NCBI GenBank assembly: GCA_016285075.1
Contig: JAEEQB010000008.1
Location: 1-64,000, forward strand
From: Prevotella sp.
Lineage (GTDB): Bacteria; Bacteroidota; Bacteroidia; Bacteroidales; Bacteroidaceae
Direction of reading: 5' to 3'
Length of the DNA stretch: 64,000 bases
Positions 32,495-41,587 of this stretch are shown here, piece by piece; position 1 is the stretch's first letter; each line of letters opens with the position of its first letter. The notes under the pieces are model-generated. The model ran no database searches and was not told the origin of the DNA. It saw only the letters and a list, made by a program, of their open reading frames with translations. The position numbers and the translations under genes are program-made.

Positions 32495-34585
32495 ATGAAC
32501 GAAGATAAGAAGAGGCAGAACCCATTTTTTAGTAGTTATGGGACACCACACGATACGGTGCCCTTTGATCGTATTCGCTTAGAGGACTTTGAGGAGGCCT
32601 TTATGGAGGGGATCCGACGTGACAATGAGCAGATAGATAAAATTGTGAATAATCCCGAGAAACCGACTTTTGACAATACCATTATCAGTGTTGACGATGA
32701 GAAAGACGGTGAGGGATATTATGACCTGCTGAGTCGCACATCCACAGTATTCTCAAACCTGCTCTCGGCTGAGACCAATGATGAGTTGGATGAGCTTGCG
32801 CAGAAGATGAGTCCCATCCTGACCAAGCATGCCAACGACATTCGCCTGAATGAACGGCTCTTTGAACGTATCAAATATGTTCACCGCCATCATCGTAAGC
32901 TGTCGCCTGAGGAGAAAATGCTGTTGGAAAACTGCTATGACGGATTCGTCCGCAGCGGTGCCTTGCTTGATGCTGATGGCAAGGAACGACTGAGAAAACT
33001 TACTGAAGAGGCGGGAATGCTCTCGTTGCAGTTCTCACAGAACCTTCTGAAAGAAAACAAGGCTTTTCAGCTGCACATCACTGATGAGGCTCAGTTGGAA
33101 GGCCTGCCGGAAACGGCCCGCGAGACAGCTGCACATACTGCAAAAGAACATGGGCTTGACGGATGGGTGTTTACACTTGATCAGCCGAGCTATTCTCCAT
33201 TTATGACATATTCTACACAGCGGGAGCTGCGTCGGAAGATGTATATGGCTAAGAATACAGAATGTACGCACGACAATAGCGAGAATAACCTTGAAATATG
33301 TAAGCGTCTGATCAACCTCCGACGCGAACTGGCACAGTTGTTGGGATATAAAACCTACGCCGATTACGTGATGAAGCACAGAATGGCTGGCTCTGTGCGT
33401 GGCGTATATAAGCTCTTGAATGATTTGATAGTGGCTTACAAACCAACGGCGGAGAAGGAGGTGGAGCAACTGAGAAAACTTGCTCCGCATAAACTTGAAC
33501 CGTGGGATTTTTCTTACTACAGCCACAAACTGCAGGTGAAGAAATATAATATTGACTCGGAGATGTTACGTCCATACTTCGAGTTGTCAAAGGTCATTCA
33601 GGGTGTCTTTGGCCTGGCCAACCGTCTGTATGGTATCACATTCCAGGAGAATAAGGATATTCCGGTATACCATCCTGACGTGAAAGCCTATGAAGTGTTT
33701 GACAAGGATGGTACGTTCCTGGCTGTTTTTTATGCCGACTTCCACCCCCGCAAAGGTAAGCAGGGTGGTGCTTGGATGACAGAGTACCAGGGGCAGTGGA
33801 AGGAACGAAAAGACGTAAAGAAACCTTTTGGTCCGGATAATATAAATAATGTTCGCCCACACGTAAGTGTGGTGATGAACCTGACAAAACCTACTGTCGA
33901 GAAACCTGCCTTGCTGACATTAGGTGAGGTGGAGACCTTCCTCCACGAGTTTGGGCATTCTTTGCATGGAATGTTTGCCAACACACGATTTGAGAGCCTT
34001 AGCGGTACCAACGTTTGGTGGGATTTTGTTGAATTGCCTTCGCAATTCATGGAAAACTTCGCGGTTGAGAAAGAGTTCCTTCGCACGTTCGCCTTCCATT
34101 ACCAGACGGGCGAACCTCTTCCTGACGAGTTGATTGTGCGTATTGTTAAAAGCCGCAACTTCATGGCTGCCTATTCCTGTATGAGGCAGGTGAGTTTCGG
34201 TCTCCTCGATATGGCATATTACACCCAACGCGAGGAATTTACGGAAGATATCATACCCTTTGAGAAACGGGCTTGGGCTAAAGCAATGGTGACCGAACAA
34301 CTGAAGGACACCTGTATGACCGCACAGTTCTCACATATCATGACGGGAGGCTATGCAGCTGGTTACTATAGCTATAAGTGGGCTGAGGTGTTGGATGCTG
34401 ACGCCTTTGCTGTTTTCAAACGCGAAGGAATATTCAATCCCTCTACCGCTCAGCGTTTCCGCGACTGTATCCTCTCGAAAGGCGGTACGGAGAATCCTAT
34501 GGTGCTGTATAAGAAGTTCCGTGGTGGAGAACCTACAATTGAGGCTCTGCTGAAGCGAAACGGAATCAGACGTTCAAAGCGCTAA
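32495..34585 (+). CDS. M3 family metallopeptidase (peptidyl-dipeptidase/oligopeptidase)
   Basis: 696 residues from ATG 32495; the open frame extends upstream through the tRNA, but that part is not coding. The zinc site is FLHEFGHSLHGMFAN (His484, Glu485, His488) with the downstream Glu in the helix that follows (SGTNVWWDFVELPSQFMENFA). The C-terminal TGGYAAGYYSYKWAEVLDADAF is a family hallmark. No signal peptide, so it likely degrades short peptides in the cytoplasm, as Dcp/OpdA-type enzymes do. Length is normal. comEB follows 30 bp later. Confidence 0.9.
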   Translation: MNEDKKRQNPFFSSYGTPHDTVPFDRIRLEDFEEAFMEGIRRDNEQIDKIVNNPEKPTFDNTIISVDDEKDGEGYYDLLSRTSTVFSNLLSAETNDELDELAQKMSPILTKHANDIRLNERLFERIKYVHRHHRKLSPEEKMLLENCYDGFVRSGALLDADGKERLRKLTEEAGMLSLQFSQNLLKENKAFQLHITDEAQLEGLPETARETAAHTAKEHGLDGWVFTLDQPSYSPFMTYSTQRELRRKMYMAKNTECTHDNSENNLEICKRLINLRRELAQLLGYKTYADYVMKHRMAGSVRGVYKLLNDLIVAYKPTAEKEVEQLRKLAPHKLEPWDFSYYSHKLQVKKYNIDSEMLRPYFELSKVIQGVFGLANRLYGITFQENKDIPVYHPDVKAYEVFDKDGTFLAVFYADFHPRKGKQGGAWMTEYQGQWKERKDVKKPFGPDNINNVRPHVSVVMNLTKPTVEKPALLTLGEVETFLHEFGHSLHGMFANTRFESLSGTNVWWDFVELPSQFMENFAVEKEFLRTFAFHYQTGEPLPDELIVRIVKSRNFMAAYSCMRQVSFGLLDMAYYTQREEFTEDIIPFEKRAWAKAMVTEQLKDTCMTAQFSHIMTGGYAAGYYSYKWAEVLDADAFAVFKREGIFNPSTAQRFRDCILSKGGTENPMVLYKKFRGGEPTIEALLKRNGIRRSKR

Positions 34586-34615
34586 TGGAAAATGAATAAC
34601 GTATAGAGAACAATA

Positions 34616-35035
34616 ATGGAAGAGAAGCAGCAGAAACTAGATGAACGCTACCTGCGTATGGCACGGATCTGGGCGGAAAACAGTTATTGCCAGCGACGAC
34701 AGGTGGGGGCATTGGTTGTGAAGGACAAGATGATCATCAGCGACGGCTATAACGGTACGCCCACGGGATTTGAGAATATTTGCGAGGACGAGAATAATGT
34801 GTCGAAGCCTTATGTGCTTCACGCTGAAGCCAATGCCATAACAAAGCTGGCTCGTTCGAACAATAATTCCGACGGCGCTACTATCTATATCACTGCCTCA
34901 CCCTGCATAGAGTGTGCCAAATTGATCATACAGTCTGGTATAAAGCGTGTAGTATATGGCGAGAAATACCGTTTGAGCGATGGAATCGATCTGCTTCAAC
35001 GTGCTGGAATAGAGGTGGTGTATCTGGAAGTTTGA
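34616..35035 (+). CDS. comEB: dCMP/CMP deaminase (ComEB-like)
   Basis: 139 residues of the zinc-dependent cytidine deaminase fold. Zinc ligands and catalytic Glu are in VLHAEANAI and SPCIECAKLII. The insert QVGALVVKDKMIISDGYNGTPTGFENICED matches the deoxycytidylate deaminase subfamily, which feeds dUMP to thymidylate synthesis. It lies between the M3 peptidase and an S41 protease, both in the same direction. Confidence 0.88.
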   Translation: MEEKQQKLDERYLRMARIWAENSYCQRRQVGALVVKDKMIISDGYNGTPTGFENICEDENNVSKPYVLHAEANAITKLARSNNNSDGATIYITASPCIECAKLIIQSGIKRVVYGEKYRLSDGIDLLQRAGIEVVYLEV

Positions 35036-35066
35036 TGATTGAGAATTCTGTTAAGCATTACATAAG

Positions 35067-36764
35067 ATGAAAAAAACTAAGACAAACCGTTTTATGCCCT
35101 TGTGGTTGGCGTTAAGTGTGGTGATAGGAATCTTTATCGGCACATTCTTTGCCAACCGCTTTTCTGGCAATCGCCTGAGCATTATCAATACGGGCAGCAA
35201 TAAACTGAACGATCTGCTCCACATAGTGGATGACCAGTATGTGGACACTGTCAACATGAACGACCTGGTAGAGAAAGCCGTTCCCCAGATCCTGTCTGAG
35301 CTGGATCCACATTCTGTCTATATATCTACGAAGGATGTGCAGCAGGCCAATGACGACCTAAAAGGATCGTTCTTTGGTGTGGGTATTGAGTTCACCATCC
35401 GCAAAGATACCATTCATGTGCAGAACGTTATACCCAATGGCCCGTCTGAGCGGGCTGGTTTATTGGCTGGTGACAAGATTGTTGAGGTTGACGGCAAACC
35501 TTTCGTAGGTAAGCAAGTGACCAATGACGAGGCGATGCGTCGACTGAAAGGAGAAAAGGATACAAAGGTGGAACTGGGCATCCTACGTTATAAGGAAAAG
35601 AAAATCAGACACTTAACCGTGACACGAGGTGAGATACCCATGAAAAGCGTTATTGCCACCTATATGCTTGACAGTACTACTGGCTATATCCGTATTAAGA
35701 ACTTTGGGGAGAAGACTTATCCCGAACTGCTCTTTGCTTTGGCTAAGTTGTCGCAGGAAGACTTTGAAAGTCTGGTCATAGACCTTCGCGGCAACACAGG
35801 TGGATATTTGGGATCAGCAGTGCAAATGGCCAATGAGTTCTTGCAAAAAGGTTGCCTCATCGTCTACACCGAGGGACGCAAGTCTCCCCGCCAAGAGTAT
35901 CGTAGCGACGGACGTGGCAGTTATCAGAAGCTTCCGTTGGTAGTCCTTATCGATGAAGGTTCTGCTTCGGCCAGCGAGATTTTTGCAGGTGCTATTCAGG
36001 ACAACGATCGTGGCACAATCATCGGCCGCCGTTCATTTGGCAAGGGATTGGTGCAGCAACCAGTCACTCTTCACGACGGATCGATGGTGCGATTGACCAT
36101 TGCCCGTTACTATTCTCCTTCAGGGCGTTGCATACAGAAACCCTACACTTCTGGTGCTGACAAGAACTACGAGGAGGACATCCTGACGAGATATCAGCAC
36201 GGTGAGTTCTTTTCACAGGACAGCATTAAGCACGAGGGACCTGAGTTCCACACCAGGAATGGACGTGTAGTATACGGCGGCGGCGGTATCACACCTGATA
36301 TCTTTGTTGGCGAAGATACACTTGGCGTTACCTCTTATTACAAGGAAGCTTCATTGAGCGGCCTGATTCTTCAGTTTGCCTATGAGTATACCGACGAGAA
36401 TCGCCCACAGTTGCAGAAGTTCCAGACAGCAAAGGAACTGGAAGCCTATTTGAAACGAATCAACTCCGTAGAGCTGTTTGCATCTTATGCTGACAAAAAT
36501 GGATTGAAGCGCCGCAACCTCATGATTCAGAAGTCTCACCGTCTGTTGGAGCACTACATCAACAGTCGCATCATCTATAACATGCTCGACGAACAGGCCT
36601 GGGTTGAATATCTGAACAGTGACGATCCCGCTATCCGTGAAACACTCAAAGTGTTCAAGTCAGGAGGCTCATTTCCCAAACCACAAACCAAGGAAAAGGA
36701 TCAGAAGGTAGCCTACGACTATCGAGGTACCCATACACGTTATACGCTTATTGCTACTGCTTAG
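35067..36764 (+). CDS. ctpA: S41 C-terminal processing peptidase (CtpA/Prc-like)
   Basis: 565 residues. An N-terminal membrane anchor (FMPLWLALSVVIGIFIGTFF) is followed by a PDZ domain (GSFFGVGIEFTIRKDTI... GDKIVEVDGKPF, about 95-180) and the S41 protease core. Catalytic motifs are DLRGNTGGYL, DEGSASASEIFAGAIQD (Ser) and GRRSFGKGLVQ (Lys). A C-terminal helical extension (about 430-565) follows, as in Bacteroidetes tail-specific proteases. It acts in the periplasm on C-termini of exported proteins. Length and order are typical. Confidence 0.92.
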   Translation: MKKTKTNRFMPLWLALSVVIGIFIGTFFANRFSGNRLSIINTGSNKLNDLLHIVDDQYVDTVNMNDLVEKAVPQILSELDPHSVYISTKDVQQANDDLKGSFFGVGIEFTIRKDTIHVQNVIPNGPSERAGLLAGDKIVEVDGKPFVGKQVTNDEAMRRLKGEKDTKVELGILRYKEKKIRHLTVTRGEIPMKSVIATYMLDSTTGYIRIKNFGEKTYPELLFALAKLSQEDFESLVIDLRGNTGGYLGSAVQMANEFLQKGCLIVYTEGRKSPRQEYRSDGRGSYQKLPLVVLIDEGSASASEIFAGAIQDNDRGTIIGRRSFGKGLVQQPVTLHDGSMVRLTIARYYSPSGRCIQKPYTSGADKNYEEDILTRYQHGEFFSQDSIKHEGPEFHTRNGRVVYGGGGITPDIFVGEDTLGVTSYYKEASLSGLILQFAYEYTDENRPQLQKFQTAKELEAYLKRINSVELFASYADKNGLKRRNLMIQKSHRLLEHYINSRIIYNMLDEQAWVEYLNSDDPAIRETLKVFKSGGSFPKPQTKEKDQKVAYDYRGTHTRYTLIATA

Positions 36765-36826
36765 CAGAGTGGTCTCTTACTGATTATTTCCGCTTAATAG
36801 AACGGTTACACGCTCATTACTATAGC

Positions 36827-37117
36827 TTAACGAAATTGTATGTCGGCAATCACCTGATTGCCGACATATTCGTTTAAACGGGTGACATATTCCTTGCGCT
36901 GCATAGACAGTTCAGTTCTCAGGGCAGGAGATGAAAGGTGGACCACGAGCGTCTGGTTCTGAATGTAGGTGTTCAGTGTGTAGCGTGATATGGCTGGACC
37001 TGCAACTATAGGCCAAGCTTCTATCAGTCGCTTCTGGAGAAGCGGCGTCTCAAGGCCTTGTTCGCGCAGGTTACGCAGGATAATTTCCCTTATTAGTTTG
37101 ACATCACGTTTAAACAT
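36827..37117 (-). CDS. DUF721 (DciA-like) protein
   Basis: 96 residues. KRLIEAWPIVAGPAISRYTLNTYIQNQTLVVHLSSPALRTELSMQR is the DUF721 core. The family includes DciA-type helicase loaders and small proteins paired with recF. It starts 11 bp after the recF stop in the same direction. Gap 36765-36826 holds no clear terminator. Confidence 0.85.
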   Translation of the reverse strand: MFKRDVKLIREIILRNLREQGLETPLLQKRLIEAWPIVAGPAISRYTLNTYIQNQTLVVHLSSPALRTELSMQRKEYVTRLNEYVGNQVIADIQFR

Positions 37118-37128
37118 AGGGTAGGGGA

Positions 37129-38211
37129 TTAGCAGGTGGTTATTTCTCCGTCTTTCACGTGGAAGATACGGTAATCGTGTGATGAGGCAGATAGTATCTG
37201 GTCCAAATGCTCACGGTTGGTATCGGTGATGAATATCTGGCCAAACTCATCGTCGGCCACCAGTTTCACTATTTGCTCTACCCGTTCAGCATCGAGCTTG
37301 TCAAAGATGTCGTCAAGAAGCAGGATGGGTTTTCCGCCCAGCACCTTGAACTGCGCCAGTTTAAGACTGGTAACATATGTCTTCAGTTGTCCCTGCGAAC
37401 CCTCACGGCGCATTGGGTGTCCGTCAATCTGCATTTCCAGATCGTCACGATGAATACCGTGGAGGGAGTAACCTATAGCCTGGTCTTTCCATCGGTCACG
37501 TTGGATCACTTCTAACAGCGGTCCGCGCTGACAATGGCTGACGTAGTTCAGCGACACCTGTTCATGTCCACCGGAAATACGTTCATAGTACTGCTGGAAC
37601 AGCGGCACCATCTGCTCCACCAGTTTTGCTCTTCTTCTATAGATGGCCTCTCCACTGTGAGCCATTTGTTCTTCCAGGATGGCCATCACGTCAGGATCCG
37701 GGCTTTGATCCTGCTTAAGCAATGTGTTACGCTGTTGCAGTGCCTTGTTATATCGATTCAGCTCCTCAATGTACGAACGGTCTTGCTGCGAGATAACCAC
37801 ATCCATGAACCTGCGACGCTCTTCGCTGCTTCCGTCAATGAGCAAAGTGTCGTTGGGTGATACCATCACAATGGTAATCAATCCTATATGCTCGCTCAAA
37901 CGTTTGTATTCTTTCTTGTTACGGCGGAAGTGCTTTTTCATCCCACGTTTCATGGCACAGGAAATCACTTCCTCATCGATTTCCCCTTCATATACCCCCT
38001 CAAGCATAAAAAAGTCTTGTCCGTGGCGTATGACCTGCGAATCAATGGGATTATTGGACGAACGACAGAACGACAAATAATAGACTGCGTCAAGCACATT
38101 TGTCTTTCCGACACCGTTTTGTCCAATCAGACAATTCATCTTCGGCGAGAGCTCCAGCGTCGCTTCCGCTATGTTTTTATAGTTCAGTATTGACAGTTTT
38201 TCGAGAATCAC
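37129..38211 (-). CDS. recF: DNA replication and repair protein RecF
   Basis: 360 residues from a GTG at 38211, chosen because homologues begin with LEKLSILNYKNI and the -7 box lies immediately upstream; a longer reading to 38259 would include the promoter. Walker A is GQNGVGKTN, the signature is EGSQGQLKTYVTSLKLAQF, and Walker B is PILLLDDIFDKLDAERV. RecF loads RecA at gaps on SSB-coated DNA. It forms a two-gene operon with the DUF721 gene. A leaderless transcript is likely. Confidence 0.9.
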   Translation of the reverse strand: MILEKLSILNYKNIAEATLELSPKMNCLIGQNGVGKTNVLDAVYYLSFCRSSNNPIDSQVIRHGQDFFMLEGVYEGEIDEEVISCAMKRGMKKHFRRNKKEYKRLSEHIGLITIVMVSPNDTLLIDGSSEERRRFMDVVISQQDRSYIEELNRYNKALQQRNTLLKQDQSPDPDVMAILEEQMAHSGEAIYRRRAKLVEQMVPLFQQYYERISGGHEQVSLNYVSHCQRGPLLEVIQRDRWKDQAIGYSLHGIHRDDLEMQIDGHPMRREGSQGQLKTYVTSLKLAQFKVLGGKPILLLDDIFDKLDAERVEQIVKLVADDEFGQIFITDTNREHLDQILSASSHDYRIFHVKDGEITTC

Positions 38212-38215
38212 GGTG

Positions 38216-38223
38216 CAAAAATA
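38216..38223 (-). promoter_or_regulatory. -7 box abutting recF GTG (leaderless?)
   Basis: On the minus strand this reads TATTTTTG, ending 4 bases before the GTG at 38211. Transcription would start at or inside the first codon. Confidence 0.6.
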
Positions 38224-38287
38224 CTGCTTTTCTTGCTTAAAAACGAAAAAAGTCTGCAATAAATTTCACTATCTGCAATAAATTCCG

Positions 38288-38295
38288 TAACTTTG
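38288..38295 (+). promoter_or_regulatory. -7 box for TPR-ribH operon
   Basis: TAACTTTG. Just upstream are two direct copies of tctgcaataaatt (about 38250-38286) between the divergent recF and TPR promoters. Confidence 0.6.
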
Positions 38296-38346
38296 CCGCG
38301 CAATTTTTACATCTTGCTTAGAAAGAATAGAAATAAGAATAAAAAA

Positions 38347-39024
38347 ATGGCAAAGAAAATGAATCAGAAGAGCGCTCAGACAAATGTAGAAGAGACGCTC
38401 AGCAAGAGTGAGGCATTCTTCCTCAAGTACAAAAACGCAATCATTGGCGCCGTTGTAGCGCTGGTAGTCGTCGTGGCAGGTGCCATCATCTACCATCAGT
38501 ATGTGGCAGTTCCTGCTGTCGAGAAAGCCAGCACGAAGCTGGCCAAGGGTCAGAACCTTTTCGCTAACCAGATGTACGAGCAAGCTCTCAATGGTGACAG
38601 CACGGGTTTCGTAGGTCTTGCCAAACTGGCTCAGGAACTCAGTGGTGATGCTGGTAACCTGGCAAACCTCTATGCTGGCCTTTGCTGCGCTAACCTTGAC
38701 AAGTGGGAAGATGCAGCCAAGTATCTCGAGAAGTATGACGGTCAGGGCGACCAAATGGTTAGTCCTGCAGCTATGGGGGCTTTGGGTAATGTCTATGCTC
38801 AGCTGAATCAGTTGGATAAAGCAGTGGCTACCTTGAAGAAAGCTGCTGAACTGGCCGATAACAACTCGCTTTCACCCACTTTCCTCATTCAGGCTGGTGA
38901 AATCCTGGAGAGTCAAGGTAAGAAAGATGAAGCTCTGAAGTGCTATCAGACTATTAAGGATAAGTATTTCAACTCTTACGGTTTCTCTCGCATTGACGAG
39001 TATATCGAGCGTGTTGCTGAGTAA
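38347..39024 (+). CDS. Membrane-anchored TPR protein (YfgM-like)
   Basis: 225 residues from ATG 38347. A basic N-terminus, then one membrane helix ([19 protein letters not shown], about 34-53) and a periplasmic tail with TPR motifs ([48 protein letters not shown]). The layout resembles YfgM-type proteins that assist folding near the Sec translocon. It sits 11 bp upstream of ribH, an arrangement I recall from Bacteroidales genomes. Confidence 0.75.
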   Translation: MAKKMNQKSAQTNVEETLSKSEAFFLKYKNAIIGAVVALVVVVAGAIIYHQYVAVPAVEKASTKLAKGQNLFANQMYEQALNGDSTGFVGLAKLAQELSGDAGNLANLYAGLCCANLDKWEDAAKYLEKYDGQGDQMVSPAAMGALGNVYAQLNQLDKAVATLKKAAELADNNSLSPTFLIQAGEILESQGKKDEALKCYQTIKDKYFNSYGFSRIDEYIERVAE

Positions 39025-39035
39025 ACAGGCCCATT

Positions 39036-39506
39036 ATGGCAACGAAGAATCTTTCAGAGTATAATCAGGAGAAGGTACCCGATGCGTCGAACATGATTTT
39101 CGGCATTGTCGTGGCAGAATGGAACCCAGAGATTACGTGTGCGTTGCTTGATGGCTGCGTTTCAACACTTGAGAAACACGGAGCGCTGCCTGAGAACATC
39201 CACGTAAAGAAGGTTCCTGGTTCCTTCGAACTGATCTATGGCGCACATCAGATGACGCTGAACGATGGTTATGATGCTGTTATCATTCTTGGTTCGGTCA
39301 TCCGTGGTGAGACCCCTCATTTTGACTATATTTGCCAGGGGGTAACGGCTGGTATTGCCCGTTTGAATGCCACTAGCAGCATTCCCGTAGTGTTTGGGTT
39401 GCTGACCACCAACGATATGCAGCAGGCGAAGGACCGTGCAGGAGGACGCTTGGGCAACAAGGGTGACGAGTGTGCTGTGGTAGCCATTAAGATGGCTAAG
39501 TTCTGA
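39036..39506 (+). CDS. ribH: 6,7-dimethyl-8-ribityllumazine synthase
   Basis: 156 residues. It condenses the butanone phosphate and pyrimidine precursors in riboflavin synthesis. Family motifs: [16 protein letters not shown] (substrate Trp), [29 protein letters not shown] (active-site region with catalytic His) and [16 protein letters not shown]. Complete and normal length. Its TGA is directly followed by the stop of the converging LuxR-type gene, with no base between. Confidence 0.93.
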   Translation: MATKNLSEYNQEKVPDASNMIFGIVVAEWNPEITCALLDGCVSTLEKHGALPENIHVKKVPGSFELIYGAHQMTLNDGYDAVIILGSVIRGETPHFDYICQGVTAGIARLNATSSIPVVFGLLTTNDMQQAKDRAGGRLGNKGDECAVVAIKMAKF

Positions 39507-40106
39507 TTAAATCTTATTAATGTCTACGTAACCATGCATCACGGCGTAGATAGTGAGAGCTGAGACGCTCTTCAGTCCTAACTTCTCCATGATGTTTTTG
39601 CGGTGAGTTATAACGGTGGCCAACCCTATATGGAGTTGGTCACCTATTTCTTTATTGATATATCCTTGCACTATAAGCGACATGACTTCTATTTCGCGGT
39701 CTGTCAGCACTTTCTGCTGTAATGCTTTGGGCATGGGTGGCAAGTTGTGTCCACCCGCGTGAGCGCGTTGCTCCAGTGCCAGCAAAGACCTTATGAGTTC
39801 TGCTTCAGGCACGTTGATGCAAAGACTGTTGAAACTGGCCAACTGTGAGGATTTTTCAAGCGATAACGTTAGTACAATGGTTTTGCGTTGCCGTTCCATG
39901 AAAAATGTCTTGTTCTCCAGAACCACGTTTATCGCCACGAAGTAATGGGCGTAGTTATCAGAATTGTTGGCCATGAGTTCGGCAAATGAGCCAAAGATGT
40001 CAACAGTCATAATGGGGATGACGTGCTGAAGAATTTGTTTCAGTCCCAGTGCTGCCAGCGTATTGGGATCTACAATGGCTATCTTTGGTCTTGACATTGT
40101 GGTCAT
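39507..40106 (-). CDS. LuxR-type regulator with degenerate receiver
   Basis: 199 residues. The C-terminal 65 residues are a clear LuxR/NarL helix-turn-helix (LTDREIEVMSLIVQGYINKEIGDQL, then ATVITHRKNIMEKLGLKSVSALTIYAV). The N-terminal part has receiver-like spacing (PKIAIVDPNTLAALGL) but the position of the phosphorylated Asp reads HYFVAINVV. Phosphorylation is therefore unlikely and it may be a stand-alone regulator. Target genes unknown. It ends flush against ribH. Confidence 0.8.
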   Translation of the reverse strand: MTTMSRPKIAIVDPNTLAALGLKQILQHVIPIMTVDIFGSFAELMANNSDNYAHYFVAINVVLENKTFFMERQRKTIVLTLSLEKSSQLASFNSLCINVPEAELIRSLLALEQRAHAGGHNLPPMPKALQQKVLTDREIEVMSLIVQGYINKEIGDQLHIGLATVITHRKNIMEKLGLKSVSALTIYAVMHGYVDINKI

Positions 40107-40133
40107 AGCTAGGAATAATAATTACGTCTTGTT

Positions 40134-41477
40134 TTACTTCAAGTACTTATGTCCGTTCATTATATACAAACCGTGAGTGAGTTGAGTAGGATCCACAGCT
40201 GTCCCCTGCAGTGTGTAAGCGTGGGAGCTGACGTTTTGCAACAAGGTGGATGGTGTTGATACGCCTGCTGTCACCGCTTCGAGAATGCCGTCCATCATGA
40301 GCTGGTTGAAGATGTTGCGATCCTTACGATTCACAATGGTCATTGAAGGGCGGCTCCGATAATTCGTGTCCCACATCACTGGCACAATCCCCATTTCCAA
40401 TGCCGTTTGGCACAGCATCCTATAGTGTTGTTTAATGCTGGCATCATGCTTGGCTTGGCTCTCATTATTACCGGTGATGGTTCGCCAGTTCGCGCCAAAC
40501 TCACCAATGTAGACAGGGTAGCCTTTGTCGGCAAAATGCGTCTTCATCATCTGCAATTCTTCGCGCATGTAGCTCTCCTCGCCCCAAGTAGCGTTATGCT
40601 GCGAGCCTGGCTGGTGGTTGCCTTCGCCCCAATAGTAGAACACTTTTCCCCACGATTCGTCCTTCTCCATGCCCCAGAACTGCCAAGGGGAGTAGTAGTG
40701 TACCTCCAACATTAGCTTGTCAGGCGTGGGGTCCTTTGGCAGCTTATCCAGTGTCAGGAACTTACATGTGTGGTCAATGTTCGTGGAGGGACCTTGAATG
40801 ATAAGCACTCGTTTCTCGTTGTTACCGCCTGTGGCACGTACAGCATCGATGAATGTCTGTTCGTATTCCACTAGGTTGGCGATCTGCTGAGCAGTATTGC
40901 CGTTTTCATCGAAGTTGGGCTCGTTCAGCCCTGCAAAGAGCAGATGTTCGTCGTAGTCACGAAATTCGGTTGCTATCTGCGTCCAGATGGCGTTTAATAT
41001 GTCCTTGTTTTTCTTCAGAGTCACCGAGCCGGTGTCCTTGATGTGGTTCTCCAGCCATCCACCGTCCCAGTGCTGGTTGATTACCGTGTAAAGCCCTGCT
41101 TTGATGCAGTAGTCCACCACCTCTTTCACCCGTTTCATCCACGCCTGGTCTATTTCGTAAGTTGTGGGGTTCGAAATGTGTCCCATCACCCAAGCACAGG
41201 GTATTCTGATGTTCCCGAAACCCAGCGACTTCACGTAATCCACTATGGCTTGGGTAGTCTTTGTGTCCTGCCACGAGGTCTCAGCCCCCAATCCTCCTTT
41301 ATTAGTGAAATTGTTGGCATTATTACCGGCCTCCAGAGTGTTGCCTAGGTTCCATCCTATACCCATCTTATCAGCTATCTGTGCAGCAGTCTGGTCCATT
41401 CCTGTCTGTGCTGTAACAGTACCAAGAACCGACTGGAGTGTGAGCCACGTTATTATCACTATGATCTTTTTTTTCAT
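40134..41477 (-). CDS. Secreted GH5 endoglucanase/mannanase-like enzyme
   Basis: 447 residues from ATG 41477; a longer reading from 41510 would include the promoter region. A signal peptide (MKKKIIVIITWLTLQSVLGTVTA) precedes the GH5 barrel: GIGWNLGNTLEAG, IRIPCAW, INQHWDGGW, FAGLNEPNF (acid/base Glu) and VYIGEFGANW (nucleophile Glu). GH5 enzymes of this subtype cleave beta-1,4-glucans. The last 15 residues (THGLYIMNGHKYLK) form the short C-terminal tail also seen on the neighbouring C10 protease. It is divergent from that protease gene. Confidence 0.88.
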   Translation of the reverse strand: MKKKIIVIITWLTLQSVLGTVTAQTGMDQTAAQIADKMGIGWNLGNTLEAGNNANNFTNKGGLGAETSWQDTKTTQAIVDYVKSLGFGNIRIPCAWVMGHISNPTTYEIDQAWMKRVKEVVDYCIKAGLYTVINQHWDGGWLENHIKDTGSVTLKKNKDILNAIWTQIATEFRDYDEHLLFAGLNEPNFDENGNTAQQIANLVEYEQTFIDAVRATGGNNEKRVLIIQGPSTNIDHTCKFLTLDKLPKDPTPDKLMLEVHYYSPWQFWGMEKDESWGKVFYYWGEGNHQPGSQHNATWGEESYMREELQMMKTHFADKGYPVYIGEFGANWRTITGNNESQAKHDASIKQHYRMLCQTALEMGIVPVMWDTNYRSRPSMTIVNRKDRNIFNQLMMDGILEAVTAGVSTPSTLLQNVSSHAYTLQGTAVDPTQLTHGLYIMNGHKYLK

Positions 41478-41507
41478 CAATTTTCCATTATCAGTACAAT
41501 TCGATGG

Positions 41508-41515
41508 CAAAGATA
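41508..41515 (-). promoter_or_regulatory. -7 box for GH5 gene
   Basis: On the minus strand this reads TATCTTTG, 30 bp before the ATG at 41477. Confidence 0.6.
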
Positions 41516-41559
41516 CGTTATTTTTTTATAAATACTGCGTCACTTTGCCTTTTTTTTCA

Positions 41560-41567
41560 TATTTTTG
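41560..41567 (+). promoter_or_regulatory. -7 box for C10 protease gene
   Basis: TATTTTTG, 20 bp before ATG 41588. Confidence 0.6.
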
Positions 41568-41587
41568 CAGTCAAAAAGATAAATGCA

